DNA from: Diatrype stigma
Taxonomy: Eukaryota > Ascomycota > Sordariomycetes > Xylariales > Diatrypaceae
NCBI GenBank assembly: GCA_022225965.2
Contig: JAKJXP020000029.1
Location: forward strand, 372,001 to 436,000
Direction of reading: 5' to 3'
DNA: 64,000 bases
Positions 35,277-46,043 of this stretch are shown piece after piece. Both the position numbers and the translations under genes were made by a program. Within the stretch, counting starts at the first letter, position 1. Each line of letters starts with the position of its first letter. The notes beneath the pieces are model-generated. The model was not told the DNA's origin. It worked only from the letters and a program-made list of their open reading frames with translations, and ran no database searches.

Positions 35277-37831
35277 ATGATGGCGGATCACGGATCGCGG
35301 CTGATACAACTTCCAAGGTTTCCCCTCACCCCCGACTCTTCACACAACCCTGTGCACCGCGCCACCGCGGCATGCTCAGCGCTTGATGTGATTGCTAGTG
35401 ATTGTCAGAATTATGAGGGAAATCGAGGAGACGCAAGGACAATGAAGCGACCTTGGGAAGAAGCGAACCTTGACGATGTCGAGCCATCCGCATCTACTTC
35501 GGTATGTCGCTAACTAAGTAGCTTGTAGGGAGGGTTCTGGCGCTTCTACTAAACTGTCAACAGCGGCGAGATTCGATGCCCTTTGCTATAGCCAATGCCA
35601 ATGGTCAGTACAACACGGGCAGCTCACCAAGAGCCGAATCCTCGCAGACGCAGAGGAATGCCCACGCCAACGGCAATGACGTGTCGCCGTCCTATGTGCC
35701 TATGATATCGCGCAAGGTCAAAGCATGTTCCGCCTGTAGGAAACATAAGATCCGATGCATCATGGACAACAACACCCCTCCATGTCGTCGATGCTCAGAG
35801 AAAGGCTTAGGTTGTGTGTTGAACAAGAGTCTTCAGACGCTCATCAACGAGAGATCGCAGTATGTGGCTCCTCCACAGATACACATCCACTACAATCAAT
35901 GCGTGTCGTGGCGTTGATGTACCTGCTTTGACCTGCATCGGTTGCTTACGAACGTTCTCACCCTAGATCCACCGAGACTATGATGCGAGATCTTGAGATG
36001 CTTCATTCTAGCCTCCAGGACGTTCACAAGGCACTGAACTTCACTCCACTTGGCCCGTTGCAGAGCTCGCGTCAGATGCTTGCCACACCAGTGTCAGAGG
36101 AGCCCAACCACCTGGAGGACGCGGGACCTTCGTGCGACAACTCCCCCAAGATCTCGCCAGCAGACGAAAATGATCTGCCCAAGGTCCCGATCCAGTCGGT
36201 CTACCATCTGACGAAGCTAAGTGCTTTGCGATCGCCAGAAGCGACCGATACGGAGCAGGCGCCCAAGCGGGCAAGCGATGCTGTCGACGACTTTATCTCC
36301 AAGGGACGCTTATCTCTGAGCGACGCAGAACGGTTGTTCCACTTGTATATCCACCAACTCGACCAATTTATGTACGGCATCGGAGGGCGGTATGAAACAC
36401 TGGAGGAGCTACGTCGAAGGAGCCGTATACTCACCGTCAGCGTATTAACCGTGGCAGCACTTCATGACCCGGACAGTCATTCGATTTATGGAATATGCAG
36501 CAAGGAGTTTCGAAGCTTGATGGCCGCCTCCATCTTCAGTCGTCGTATCAACCACGATTACCTCCGCGCCATGTGCATTGCATCGTACTGGCTAAGCGAT
36601 ATCAACTGGATGCTATCTGGATACGCTATACGCCGGGCTGCCGAACTTAACCTGGCTAGCCATTATCAGCGGGCCATAACGGACGGGAACGAGGAGTCTG
36701 CTGAGTTGGTCCGTCTGTGGTACGTTCCCCATGTGTAGCAGCTGAATGTGCTCGTGTTGTGTGCTGCATGTTGCGTGCTTGCGTCGTTATTAACAGGAGT
36801 CAAGGTACGTTCTCTACATATGTGATCAGCATTTGAGCACCTTGTTTGCGCGGCAGTCCGTCATCCGCGAGGATCTAGCGATCCAAGGATGGGAGGCTTT
36901 CGCCCAAGCTCCCATGGCGAACGAGTCGGACAAACGTCTGGTCAGTCAAGTGGCCCTTCTCAACATCATCCAAAAGATACGGGACCTCTTCGGGCCCGAC
37001 ACGGGAGAGCCTGTCCCCCAGGTGTATTTGATGCAGGTCGCAAACTTCTCCCGCCAGCTAGATCAATGGGTAGGACACTGGTCAGTCGTCCTTGCAGGTA
37101 AGCTCAACGTCCTAGGACCCAGCACGCAATTCAGTATATTCTGACTATTATCTGTCTGCACCATCTCAGAGGATAACAACCACTTCGGAAAATTCCCCCG
37201 GAAGGGTGTGCTACTGCACTATCATTTCGCCAAACTGCATTTATACTCTCATATCTTCCGAGGCCTGCGAGACAAGCCATTGCCGAGTCATTTCCGAGAC
37301 GCCGCAACATCTGCGGTCACTGCTGCTACCTCGATTATCAACATGCTCATTACCGACCCCGACTTGCATGCCGCCTTAGTAGGGATGCCATCATATCTCC
37401 ATTCAATGACAGCATTTGCGTGCATGTTTCTAGCGAAGCTTGTGATGATACACGGCGACGAGCTGATCGAACGGTCCACGGTGATCAGTTACACGTCGAG
37501 CCTTATACAGCTGTATCGCTCGTCGCCTGTCGGCAAATGGCACCTGGTGAGACTGATGGCAAACGGGCTGGGAAAGATGGTCAAGACCATGTCAACATCG
37601 GCTACAGCTTCCACGATATCTGGTCATCCTCACCATGATGCCTTGCCATTTGACACGAGCCCACAGAGCTTCCAGGATCTGGGAGGTATGGGGTTGCCCG
37701 ACGACACGTCGCTGCACTTCGACCCCAACTTCATTCTGGCGGACTACACAATGGGGGCCTCGCAGCTTATGTCCCTAAGCAACGGCCCAACTGCATTCGA
37801 CACATCGGATCTTAGTCCTAGCTACTTGTGA
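35277..37831 (+). CDS. Zn2Cys6 fungal transcription factor
   Basis: A nuclear DNA-binding regulator. Exons are 35277-35501, 35564-35859, 35967-36719, 36805-37097 and 37170-37831. The binuclear zinc cluster reads ACSACRKHKIRCIMDNNTPP then CRRCSEKGLGC, with all six cysteines, near residue 125-155. It is followed by a coiled-coil-like segment (MMRDLEMLHSSLQDVHKAL) and the fungal-specific middle homology region (RLFHLYIHQLDQFM through LWYVLYICDQHLSTLF). The start is uncertain: the Met at 35442 (MKRPWEEANLDD) is an alternative. The intron at 36720-36804 ends in AAG|G. The gene sits between the transporter and the epimerase/aldo-keto reductase pair, so it is the likely activator of the cluster. Confidence 0.9.
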
Positions 37832-37929
37832 TGAAGCCGGGCAGCTGCTAGCGAATGCGGGATTTATCTTTGGGGTTAATGTAATTCAATAGAATAGATA
37901 TTCCTTTATGTTTGTTCTTGAATCCCGGA

Positions 37930-38925
37930 TTAGGGAATCAGGCTAGCCGCGAATGCCTGCACCGTTTCTACCAAGCTAACGTCCCCTTTCAATCCGAGCC
38001 CTTCGGCGCGCTTGATATCGAACCTAGCCGGCCAACTGCCCACGATAGCCTCGATCTTTGGGTCGCGAACCTCCGCCACCAAGCCTAGCGCCTCTTTCCC
38101 GCCAACCGCCTCTAGCGCCTGTAGGATCTGGTCAACAGTCACGGTAATACCCGGAAGGTTCACGACCCTCGTGAGCCCCCCGAACTGCGCCTTCGGTATA
38201 TCCTTGACGTACACCAAGTTGGCCACCACCGTGCGCGGGCTGCACACCCACATCTCGAGATCGCGCGACACCGGCAGCACGCTCCGCTCCCCGCGCAACG
38301 GCTCGCGCACAATGCCGCTGGCGAAGGAGCTAGCGGCCGCTGACGGCGCACCCGGCCGCACAATCACCGTCGGCAGCCGCACCACGCGGCCGTCCAGCAG
38401 CCCCCGTCGCGAGAAGTCGTTCACGTACGTCTCTACCATGAGCTTTTGCGCGCCGTAGCTGGACTGCGGCACCGGGCAGGTAGCCTCGCTGGTAACCTCG
38501 CCCGACGTCGCGGGTCCGTACACGGCGAGGCTGCTGGGGAAGATTGTCACCGTGCCTGGTGCGTGCGTCCGCAGGTGGTCGATGATGGTGCGGTGGCTGT
38601 CCCAGTTCACGCGCCAACCGAGCTCGAGATTCGCTTCTGCGCCGCCGCTCATTAGGCCATGGAGGAGGTATACCGCCGTGAACGATGATGTGGATGTGGA
38701 AGAAAGGAGAGCATTGACGGCGGACGGATTGGTCAGGTCGCTCTTGACCGCCGTGATGCGATCCTTGTGCTCGGATACGGTCTCCGGGACCGGCGGCTCG
38801 ATGACGTCCGTGATCGTCAGTCGTGTCGTCGGTGACGCTTCGATCAGGGCGGCGGTGAGGGCCTGGCCGATGAAACCGGCACCGCCCGTTATGAGAATGG
38901 TTTCGACTCGTGTGTTGGTGGTCAT
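37930..38925 (-). CDS. NAD-dependent epimerase/dehydratase family, D-erythronate dehydrogenase (DenD)-like
   Basis: A 331-residue intronless short-chain/extended SDR enzyme. The Rossmann motif is ILITGGAGFIGQAL (GxxGxxG). The catalytic Ser is in IFPSSLAVYG, with Tyr-x3-Lys in SSYGAQKLMVETY. The C-terminal section (VVNLPGITVTVDQIL, EAIVGSWPARFDIKRAEGLG) resembles DenD-type dehydrogenases of bacterial four-carbon acid sugar pathways more than UDP-sugar epimerases. The expected reaction is NAD-linked oxidation of a hydroxyl on an aldonic-acid-type substrate. The stop lies 98 bp from the convergent regulator gene, and its start diverges from the aldo-keto reductase. It is intact. The exact substrate is not determined by sequence. 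Confidence 0.85.
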   Translation of the reverse strand: MTTNTRVETILITGGAGFIGQALTAALIEASPTTRLTITDVIEPPVPETVSEHKDRITAVKSDLTNPSAVNALLSSTSTSSFTAVYLLHGLMSGGAEANLELGWRVNWDSHRTIIDHLRTHAPGTVTIFPSSLAVYGPATSGEVTSEATCPVPQSSYGAQKLMVETYVNDFSRRGLLDGRVVRLPTVIVRPGAPSAAASSFASGIVREPLRGERSVLPVSRDLEMWVCSPRTVVANLVYVKDIPKAQFGGLTRVVNLPGITVTVDQILQALEAVGGKEALGLVAEVRDPKIEAIVGSWPARFDIKRAEGLGLKGDVSLVETVQAFAASLIP

Positions 38926-39737
38926 GGTTGACTATAATTGTGGAAGTTGTACGAAGTGACCTGAATTATATCATGATTGTTTGACGGCTTCCAAGTATCG
39001 GCAAGTGAGCTTCGATTCAGGACTCCAATTGTATGTTACAAAATGCCAACTTGCGGATACACTATCATATGGTAGGCGATTCTCTACCGTGAACTCGACT
39101 AATGAAATATCCCAGTGGAAATTATTGTCCAACAAGCTCCAGCCCATTAGAGGTCTGCTTACTGGCCTACTATTACTTCTTTCTGCCGATTTACCTCAAG
39201 ACAAAATCGCGCCCTACTAAATAACCCCGCGCCTTTGAGCGTGTTCGAGTTACGTAGCTGGTTAACCACTATGTGTCTAGGTAGGATGTTGAGTGCATGG
39301 TAGCTCTAAGTTGGCCCGCTTTTGAGGGGAAGTCTTGAACATTACCATTTTAGGGGATACTCTGTGCTATTCAACCAATAGGAGTTATTCGTGGCGCGCG
39401 CTGGCTTCGCTTAGGCGTCTCGGTCTTCTCTCCGATATCAGCCACCAAGCGGTGGACCGTAGGCGGAGGGTAGCGGGCAGGGGGCTTCCGTGCTACGTAC
39501 AGCTCCGTAAGCGATGCTTCGAAAACACACCCCGCAATTGATGATACATGGCGAAGTAAAGTACCGGATTATGAGAAGCAGGGGTGTTCATTTGCTTCGC
39601 GATGGAGCATTGGAGCGTGAGTATTTGACTTACTCTCGTCTCTTGGGTTTACGAACCGTGCTGCGTTGCGTTGCGACGGTGCTGATAAGTATTCGCAAGC
39701 GGCAATCCTGTAATTGCACACCATCACGTCCCCGAAT
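38926..39737. promoter_or_regulatory. Bidirectional promoter of epimerase and aldo-keto reductase genes
   Basis: The 812-bp gap lies between divergent starts. Short frames inside have no family motif. No distinct operator was identified. Confidence 0.4.
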
Positions 39738-41142
39738 ATGTCTACTAACAAAATGGAATACGTCCGGTAAGTTTCTGAACACCCCTGATTCAAACAAGCA
39801 ACATTTCTGCTTGGTGGGCTTGAATGTACTCGTAGGACTTTTGATGTGCATTGTTGAGCTGACTGTACTATTTCTCCAGCCTGGGCAAGAGCGGACTGAA
39901 GATTTCTAAAGTCATCCTAGGATGTATGACCTTCGGTTCGAGCCAATGGGAAGGCTCTCCCTGGGTGCTTGAGGAGGAGGAGAGCTTCAAGGTGATCAAG
40001 GCAGCTTACGACATGGGCATCAACACCTGGGTAAGTAACGATGGTCTTAACAGTGACACCACTCACTCGCCCCGCTAGTAAACTTACATGGGAATGACGT
40101 TAGGATACGGCGGATACGTACTCGAACGGGAAGTCAGAGGTTGTTGTCGGCAACGCCCTGAAGAAGTTCAACATCCCCAGGAGCAAGGTCGTCATCATGA
40201 CCAAGATCTTCAACCCTGTCATGGACGACAACTCGCGGCCTGCGTCCATAAACGACGGACCCCTTGTCAACCAGATGGGGTTGAGCCGCAAGCACATATT
40301 CGAGGCCGTGGACCGGTGTCTGAAGAGACTGGGGACGGATTATATCGGTACGCTCACCACTTCTCTCTCCATCTCTCTCTTCTCCTCGGTTTGGCCTCTC
40401 CGCGCCGAGTCGGTTGATGCTTACTGGCTTCCCATAAAAGACGTCTTGCAGCTCCATCGCCTCGACCGCGAGACCCCTCCCGAGGAAATCATGCGCGCGC
40501 TGCACGACATCGTTCTGAGTGGCAAGGTGCGGTATCTCGGAGCCTCAAGCATGTACACGTGGGAGTTCGCACGGCTGCAGTACACAGCCAAGCTGAACGG
40601 TTGGACTGAGTTCATCAGCATGCAACCCTTCTACAACCTGCTGTACCGCGAGGAGGAGCGTGAAAGTAGGTTTTGACATCCGACGTCGTCCTATTTATTA
40701 GGTCCATGTCTCCCGTTTCACACGCTCGCTGCTGACCTTGATGGCCGCAGTGATTCCTTTCTGCCGTGAAACGGGCGTCGGCGTGATCCCGTGGAGTCCC
40801 ATCGCACGAGGGATGCTCGCGAAACCGCGGGCCGCCAATGGAGACGATGGTGCTGCTACTGGCAGCGTCAGGAGTCAGTCGGACTACAAGACAAAGGCGT
40901 GGTTCGCGGATGCGAATCTCGACATCGTCGACGCGGTGGACAAGCTGGCTCGCGAAAAGGGCGTCAGCATGGCGCTGGTGGCGACGGCGTGGGTGATGCA
41001 CAAGGGCTGCTGGCCCATCGTCGGCGTCAACAGCGAGAAAAGAGTGCGGGAGGCGGTTGAGGCGCTGCAAATCAAGCTCACGGATGAGGAGTGCAAGTTG
41101 CTCGAGGCAGAATATCGTCCGAGGAATGTTGAGGGCATGTAG
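39738..41142 (+). CDS. Aldo-keto reductase (NADPH-dependent)
   Basis: A TIM-barrel oxidoreductase reducing a sugar or carbonyl substrate in the cytosol, 346 residues. Exons are 39738-39766, 39880-40030, 40104-40347, 40441-40665 and 40751-41142. The start MSTNKMEYVRLGKSGLKISK is typical of the fungal AKR9/voltage-channel-beta-like branch. The motifs are NTWDTADTYSNGKSE with catalytic Asp and Tyr, MTKIF with Lys, LQLHRLDRETPPEEIMRAL with His, and the cofactor region VVATAWVMHKGCWPIVGVNS. The first exon is only 29 nt. It is intact and belongs to the putative sugar-acid cluster by position and divergent promoter. Confidence 0.93.
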
Positions 41143-41947
41143 CATAGGGTGTATATATATTGTTAACTTTATGTCTGCCGACATTGCCTAACCCGTTCAT
41201 ATCCTCCATGAAATTCCCTGTGAGTGATGGTAGAGTTATGAGGCTTAAACTCTAGTAGAACATCTTCTCAGTAAGATTTATTACCATGATCCCCTGAACC
41301 CCCTTTCCCACTGGCTGTGCCTAAATGTGGCTTAGGATGTCAGGTAGTGCCCTCTTGTTTTGACGGGATTGTATATGACCTACAAGCGCCCGGTTAGCCG
41401 TAAAGTAAACATGATATTAAGGGCCAGAGAAGAATCTTGCTCCGCCTATCATCCTTCGTACAGTGTGCCGTACTTCCGCCGTTAGGGGCTTCATGCCGAC
41501 CCCGGGCGGGTCCGATCACGGTACCTCGCGTAGCTAAAAGATCGTAGAACCACCGATGCGGGGGATGTGGAGCCATGATCGCGTAAAACCAGAGATGCGC
41601 GATGCCATAGCTCGGGAAGAACACCGCACATCACCAGAAGCCCCACGGCGAGGTAGCATCGTGTGTCGGCGAGGTAGCATCGTGTGTCGGCGAACTAGAT
41701 CCTGAATGCGGGGTTCCGAAGCTTGTGTCGCAAGATAGGGCAGACATAAGGTACACAATGCGCACTCATAATGAACTGTGTGATAAAATGTAGATATAAC
41801 AGAACCAAGAGCTGTACGAAGATAAGATTGTATATACGAATCTAAAAGCCGAAGCACAACTAGAACACCGACGATCTCCTGACTTTGACTACTCAAAACA
41901 CTCTCCGGAAGAAAAGCAAGGGAAGAGAAGAGAAGAAAGAGTTGATC
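41143..41947. other. Intergenic region with a short tandem duplication
   Basis: No gene is supported. It holds the promoter of the aldolase gene and a two-copy 21-bp direct repeat at 41647-41688. Confidence 0.5.
41647..41688. repeat. Two exact 21-bp tandem copies
   Basis: The unit ggcgaggtagcatcgtgtgt plus c occurs twice head to tail, 260 bp upstream of the aldolase start. It may be a replication slip or a duplicated binding site. Confidence 0.85.
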
Positions 41948-43038
41948 ATGGAACCTCGTATCTCGACCCCGAAGGCGAAGCCCCTTCCACCGGGAGTCTA
42001 CACCCCGGTAATCACAATCTACGATGACACGCCGGAGCAGCCAGTGAACCTGGATGCTATGTATAAGCACTGCCAGTATCTAGTGAACAGCGGCATGCAC
42101 GGGCTTGTGTATCTCGGCACGAATGGCGAGATGGCCCTATTGACACACGCAGAAAGATCCGCCATCATCAGGAATGCGAAGAAGGCAGTGACAGATTTAG
42201 GCTTACCAGACTACCCTATAGTCGCTGGTATCTCAGCGCAAAGCACCGTCGAGACGATTCAGTTCGCGAAGGAGGCGGGCGAGGCGGGCGCTGCGTTCGG
42301 CCTTTTGCTACCGCCAAGCTATTGGAGTAAAGCCCTAAGTAGCGATGCCATCATTGGATATTACCGCGACGTAGCAGATGCGAGCCCAATACCCATAGTT
42401 GTTTATAACGTGAGTTCTCGGTGCTTCCGCTCGTCCTGTGTTTGGCCCATTGCAAGACAGACAAGACGGAAGCCTCGCTAACAGCCGCGTTCTTTGCGCG
42501 ATCGTTTCACTAGTTCCCCGGCGTAACATCCGGGATCGACCTGGACTCGGACCAGCTGTCGGCGCTAGCGGCGCACCCGAACATCGTGGCAACGAAGCTG
42601 ACATGCGGCAACGTGGGCAAGCTCACGCGGCTGACGGCCAAGTTCAAGCCGGCGCACTTCAGCGTCTACGGCGGCAGCAGCGATTTCCTGCTGCCGACGC
42701 TGCACGCGGGCGGGGTCGGCTGCGTGACGGGCATGGGCAACATCTTCCCGCGGTCGACGTCGCGCATCTACGACCTGTTCGTCGCCGGCAAGCTGGACGA
42801 GGCGCGCGTGCTGCAGGACCAGGTCGCCACGGCCGAGTGGGCTTGCAAGAAGTCACTCGCCTGCACCAAGTACGGCGCCTGGGTCCACATCGGCAAGCCG
42901 CACCTGGGCCTCGCGAACGAAAGGCTGTTCAACATGCGCAAGCCGTACCTCGAGCTGAAGGACGACGTGAAGAAGTGGACGCTGGACACGCTGAAGGTGC
43001 TGGAGGATGTGGAGAAGACGTTGCCAGGGAGGGCCTGA
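41948..43038 (+). CDS. DapA/NanA superfamily class I aldolase
   Basis: A dihydrodipicolinate synthase/N-acetylneuraminate lyase family protein. Fungal members split 2-keto-3-deoxy sugar acids to pyruvate plus an aldehyde, and others act on hydroxy-oxoglutarate or sialic acid. Exons are 41948-42409 and 42514-43038 (intron 104 nt), 328 residues. The pyruvate-carboxylate motif is YLGTNGEMALLTHAER. The catalytic Tyr is in PIVVYNFPGV, split by the intron exactly after Asn. The Schiff-base Lys is in IVATKLTCGNVGKL. GCVTGMGNIFPR follows. Exon 2 is much more GC-rich than exon 1. It is intact. It sits next to the aldo-keto reductase and would be the terminal cleavage step of the proposed pathway. Confidence 0.92.
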
Positions 43039-43676
43039 ACCTGAACCTGCGCCGGAGAGTTTGCACCGAAGCACTGTGGGGCCTGGGACTAGGACCTACA
43101 AGTCACTAACTTCCAGTACCTAGCAGCCCTAGGTAGCTATTTTTGTCGTTGGCGGCCTGCGTTTGTACATACACCTGGAAACTGTAGGAAGCTCTCCGGT
43201 GATCTAGAATCTCGCCGAAATCGACAATGTATGGCTACAGAACATCATCGAACCGGAATGGCGGTGACATGACGCGACAATTGAGTCGTTGCTGCATACA
43301 TACCTATCAAAGTATACAGATAAATAAATCTCACTCGTCACCCTCCAATAGCTAAATCTTCAGATCATCCGAAAAGTCCTTACCCAAGCAAGCTGTGTTT
43401 TTTATTATTACTACCTACATACATACATCGTACTCCCGCTGTCCCGGTTGGACTGAGAAGTCAGGGGTTCCAAACCCCCACAAACGGTCAGGCGTAGTCA
43501 TTGGCCTTCAAGACAAACGTCATTCATTGTTACACCCCCTATCCCTTAACAATACCAGCCTCCTGTCCCTGGCGTTGCGACCGGGTTGCAGCGTTGAAAT
43601 AGTCGTGACTGCAAATCGTATATACGAAGGAAAGACAGATATTGGTTGCAGCAGTGTACGCATAATACCATAGAAG
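43039..43676. other. Intergenic region, no gene seen
   Basis: It holds the aldolase 3' region and the promoter of the FMP42-type transporter. The only coding-like frame (43395-43673) lacks any family motif. Confidence 0.5.
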
Positions 43677-45615
43677 ATGTCTTTGGTCCATCATGTCACC
43701 GCCCAGGAAGGCATCGACAACGAGCCCGAAGAAACGAGTTTGCAGCTTGGCCGTCGACGTAGTCACAGCATAAACTACGACCCAACATATCGCCATGATA
43801 CTCTGCAAAAGTCCAAGAATCTAGACCCAGTTGGAGCCGATCAAGTATCACCAAGAAAGCGACTGGGTAGGTTTTGCCATCACTGTATATTCAACAACGA
43901 CGAGACTACAGGTGCCTCGAAAGTTGGAACTAACCAACATACCAGCTCAGGTCATTGTGGGGGTCACCTCTTGCATTCTGACTAGCGGAATAACATTTGG
44001 CTTTGCGGCCCTCAAAACCATACTCGTCGACAGAGGTGTCTACCGAGACCTGTGTACTGATGAGGAATTACGTGAAGGCGACCGCATATGCTATTTGCAG
44101 GACCAGAGGTAAGCGATACCAGCACCCTCTGCTATGACTGTGAACACAATAGCTCAATGTTAACCAGGCTGAATTTAATATTCATTGTGGCCTCTATAAC
44201 TACAAATGTCACAGCTTTGCCGGTCGGCACGTTGCTTGATCGTTATGGACCTCGCTTTTGTGGCATCATAGGCTCCGTCTTGCTTTTCTTCGGGGCTATA
44301 TGCATGGCCTTTGCTGAGCAGCTCCCTCTCGACGCGTACATCGTCGGTTATTTTCTTCTCGCTATCGGCGGTGCATTTGTCTTCGTACCCTCCTTCCATT
44401 TGTCGAATGCTTTTCCAAAGCTCCAAGGGGTCATATTAGCTCTCGTCACTGGGGCATTCGATGCGTCAGCGGCAGTATTCCTCTTCTTCCGTTTGTTATA
44501 CGAGAGCACGGGAGGCGCTTTTGGTCTGAGGAAATTTTTCCTGTCCTACCTGGTTGTGCCGATCCTCTTCCTGGCCTGTCAGCTCACTTTCATGCCTCGC
44601 TACAGCTACGAATCAAGGGCCAAATTAGGGGAAAGGATGGACCAGGCGAGAGACCCTGCGCAGGATATTCACGACTCCGATGACGAGCTCGAGGATGGAG
44701 ATCTAAGGAAGATTAGATCCGAACGAGAGGAAGAGCGCCAACAGACACTCACGGATATCACCGAACTCTTAGGGACGATGAAGGAGAGGCGAGAGTACAA
44801 GGACAAACAGGAAGAGAAACAGGCGACGAGTGGCGTCTGGGGTGCGATGCATGGTCGATCGGCGTGGCAACAGACTCGCTCAACGTGGTTCATCTTAATC
44901 GCACTACTTACCATCATAACGATGGCGCGAATGAACTTCTTCATCTCGACTATCTGGACTCAGTACCGGGTTATGCTCGGCTCGCTGGCGGAGGCTGATC
45001 AGATCAACGAGTTCTTTGACGTAGCCCTCCCAATCGGTGGGGTCATTACGGTTCCATTCATCGGCCTTCTGCTTGATCATCTCAGCACGGCCACAGTGCT
45101 CAGCATCTTGGTGGCAGTGAGCACTGCAATAGGGGTTCTAGGAGTTATCCCTACATTGTGGGCAGCCTATTGCAACGTCATCTTGTTCGTGCTATATCGG
45201 CCGCTCTATTATTCTGCTATGTCGTAAGTTGAGTTCTTGGTTAACCGCTTGATATCAATACTAATATTCTATCTCTAGAGATTATGCTGCCAAAGTCTTT
45301 GGTTTCGCGACCTTTGGGAGAATCTATGGAACCCTCATCGCTGTTTCTGGTCTCTGCATTTTCACACAGCCCGGTCTCCAGGCCCTCGTACATGATGTGT
45401 TCGATGATAGTCCAGTCCCGATCAACTTAATCTTGGCTGGCCTGGGCCTCGTAGTTGGGCTTACCATCGTGATATTCGTTGCCGTCAAAGCTAAGGAAAT
45501 GCGGCAAGATAAGTGCGAGCCCGGAGTCACAACCCCTTTGTTGGGATCGAACCGTAAGAACATGAGGCCAGCTAATCGACTCTCGACACTAAGAGAAGCG
45601 CAGGAAGAAGTCTAG
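43677..45615 (+). CDS. FMP42/SLC43-type MFS transporter
   Basis: A membrane carrier of the FMP42 family, related to animal SLC43 amino-acid carriers; in yeast the protein was found in mitochondrial and vacuolar fractions. Exons are 43677-43866, 43946-44108, 44168-45223 and 45279-45615. The family features are FGFAALKTILVDRGVY followed by the CTDEELREGDRICYLQ loop before helix 2, then TALPVGTLLDRYGPRFCGII (MFS motif A), a long charged central loop (RSEREEERQQTLTDITELLG), and KVFGFATFGRIYGTLI in the second half. The first intron (43867-43945) has a CTAAC branch point. It is intact. It may or may not belong to the adjacent sugar-acid cluster. Confidence 0.88.
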
Positions 45616-46043
45616 TTTAGCATTGATTTCCTGTACTTTAACTGTGTAGCCCTTCAACGGCGACTTGTCACTTTTTCGTAGTGTTGATCCAAACTAGCAA
45701 GTCTCAGTTACGACTTACTACCTACCTACGGTCTTTTCCGATGTAGTACGAGTCAGGTTTCATATTCTTTGTCATTGGTGTTTTCAGCACTCGGCGCAGT
45801 AGTCAAACAAAGACGAGACTGACCTATCTCTTTGTCCAAAGGATGTTTTTCAACAGTAATTACCTACATATGCTCCTGTTGTATAGAAATATAATCCATT
45901 TATCTCACGTGTTGATGACGACCTACGTTTCTTCGGGCCACCCAGTCCTGCATCCTGTTTGAGCCACAAAATATAAGGATACTTGACACTATACTACATT
46001 CCAGCCTTATCACGAACCGTCGATACCCCTTCGTAAAATCAAT
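45616..46043. other. Intergenic region, no gene seen
   Basis: It holds the 3' region of the transporter and the promoter of the SRPK-like kinase gene. No site was recognised. Confidence 0.5.

Noticed and set aside
42438..43109. 223-codon frame over the aldolase second exon
   Set aside because: It is a shifted frame of GC-rich aldolase coding sequence; the Schiff-base Lys region fixes the true frame.
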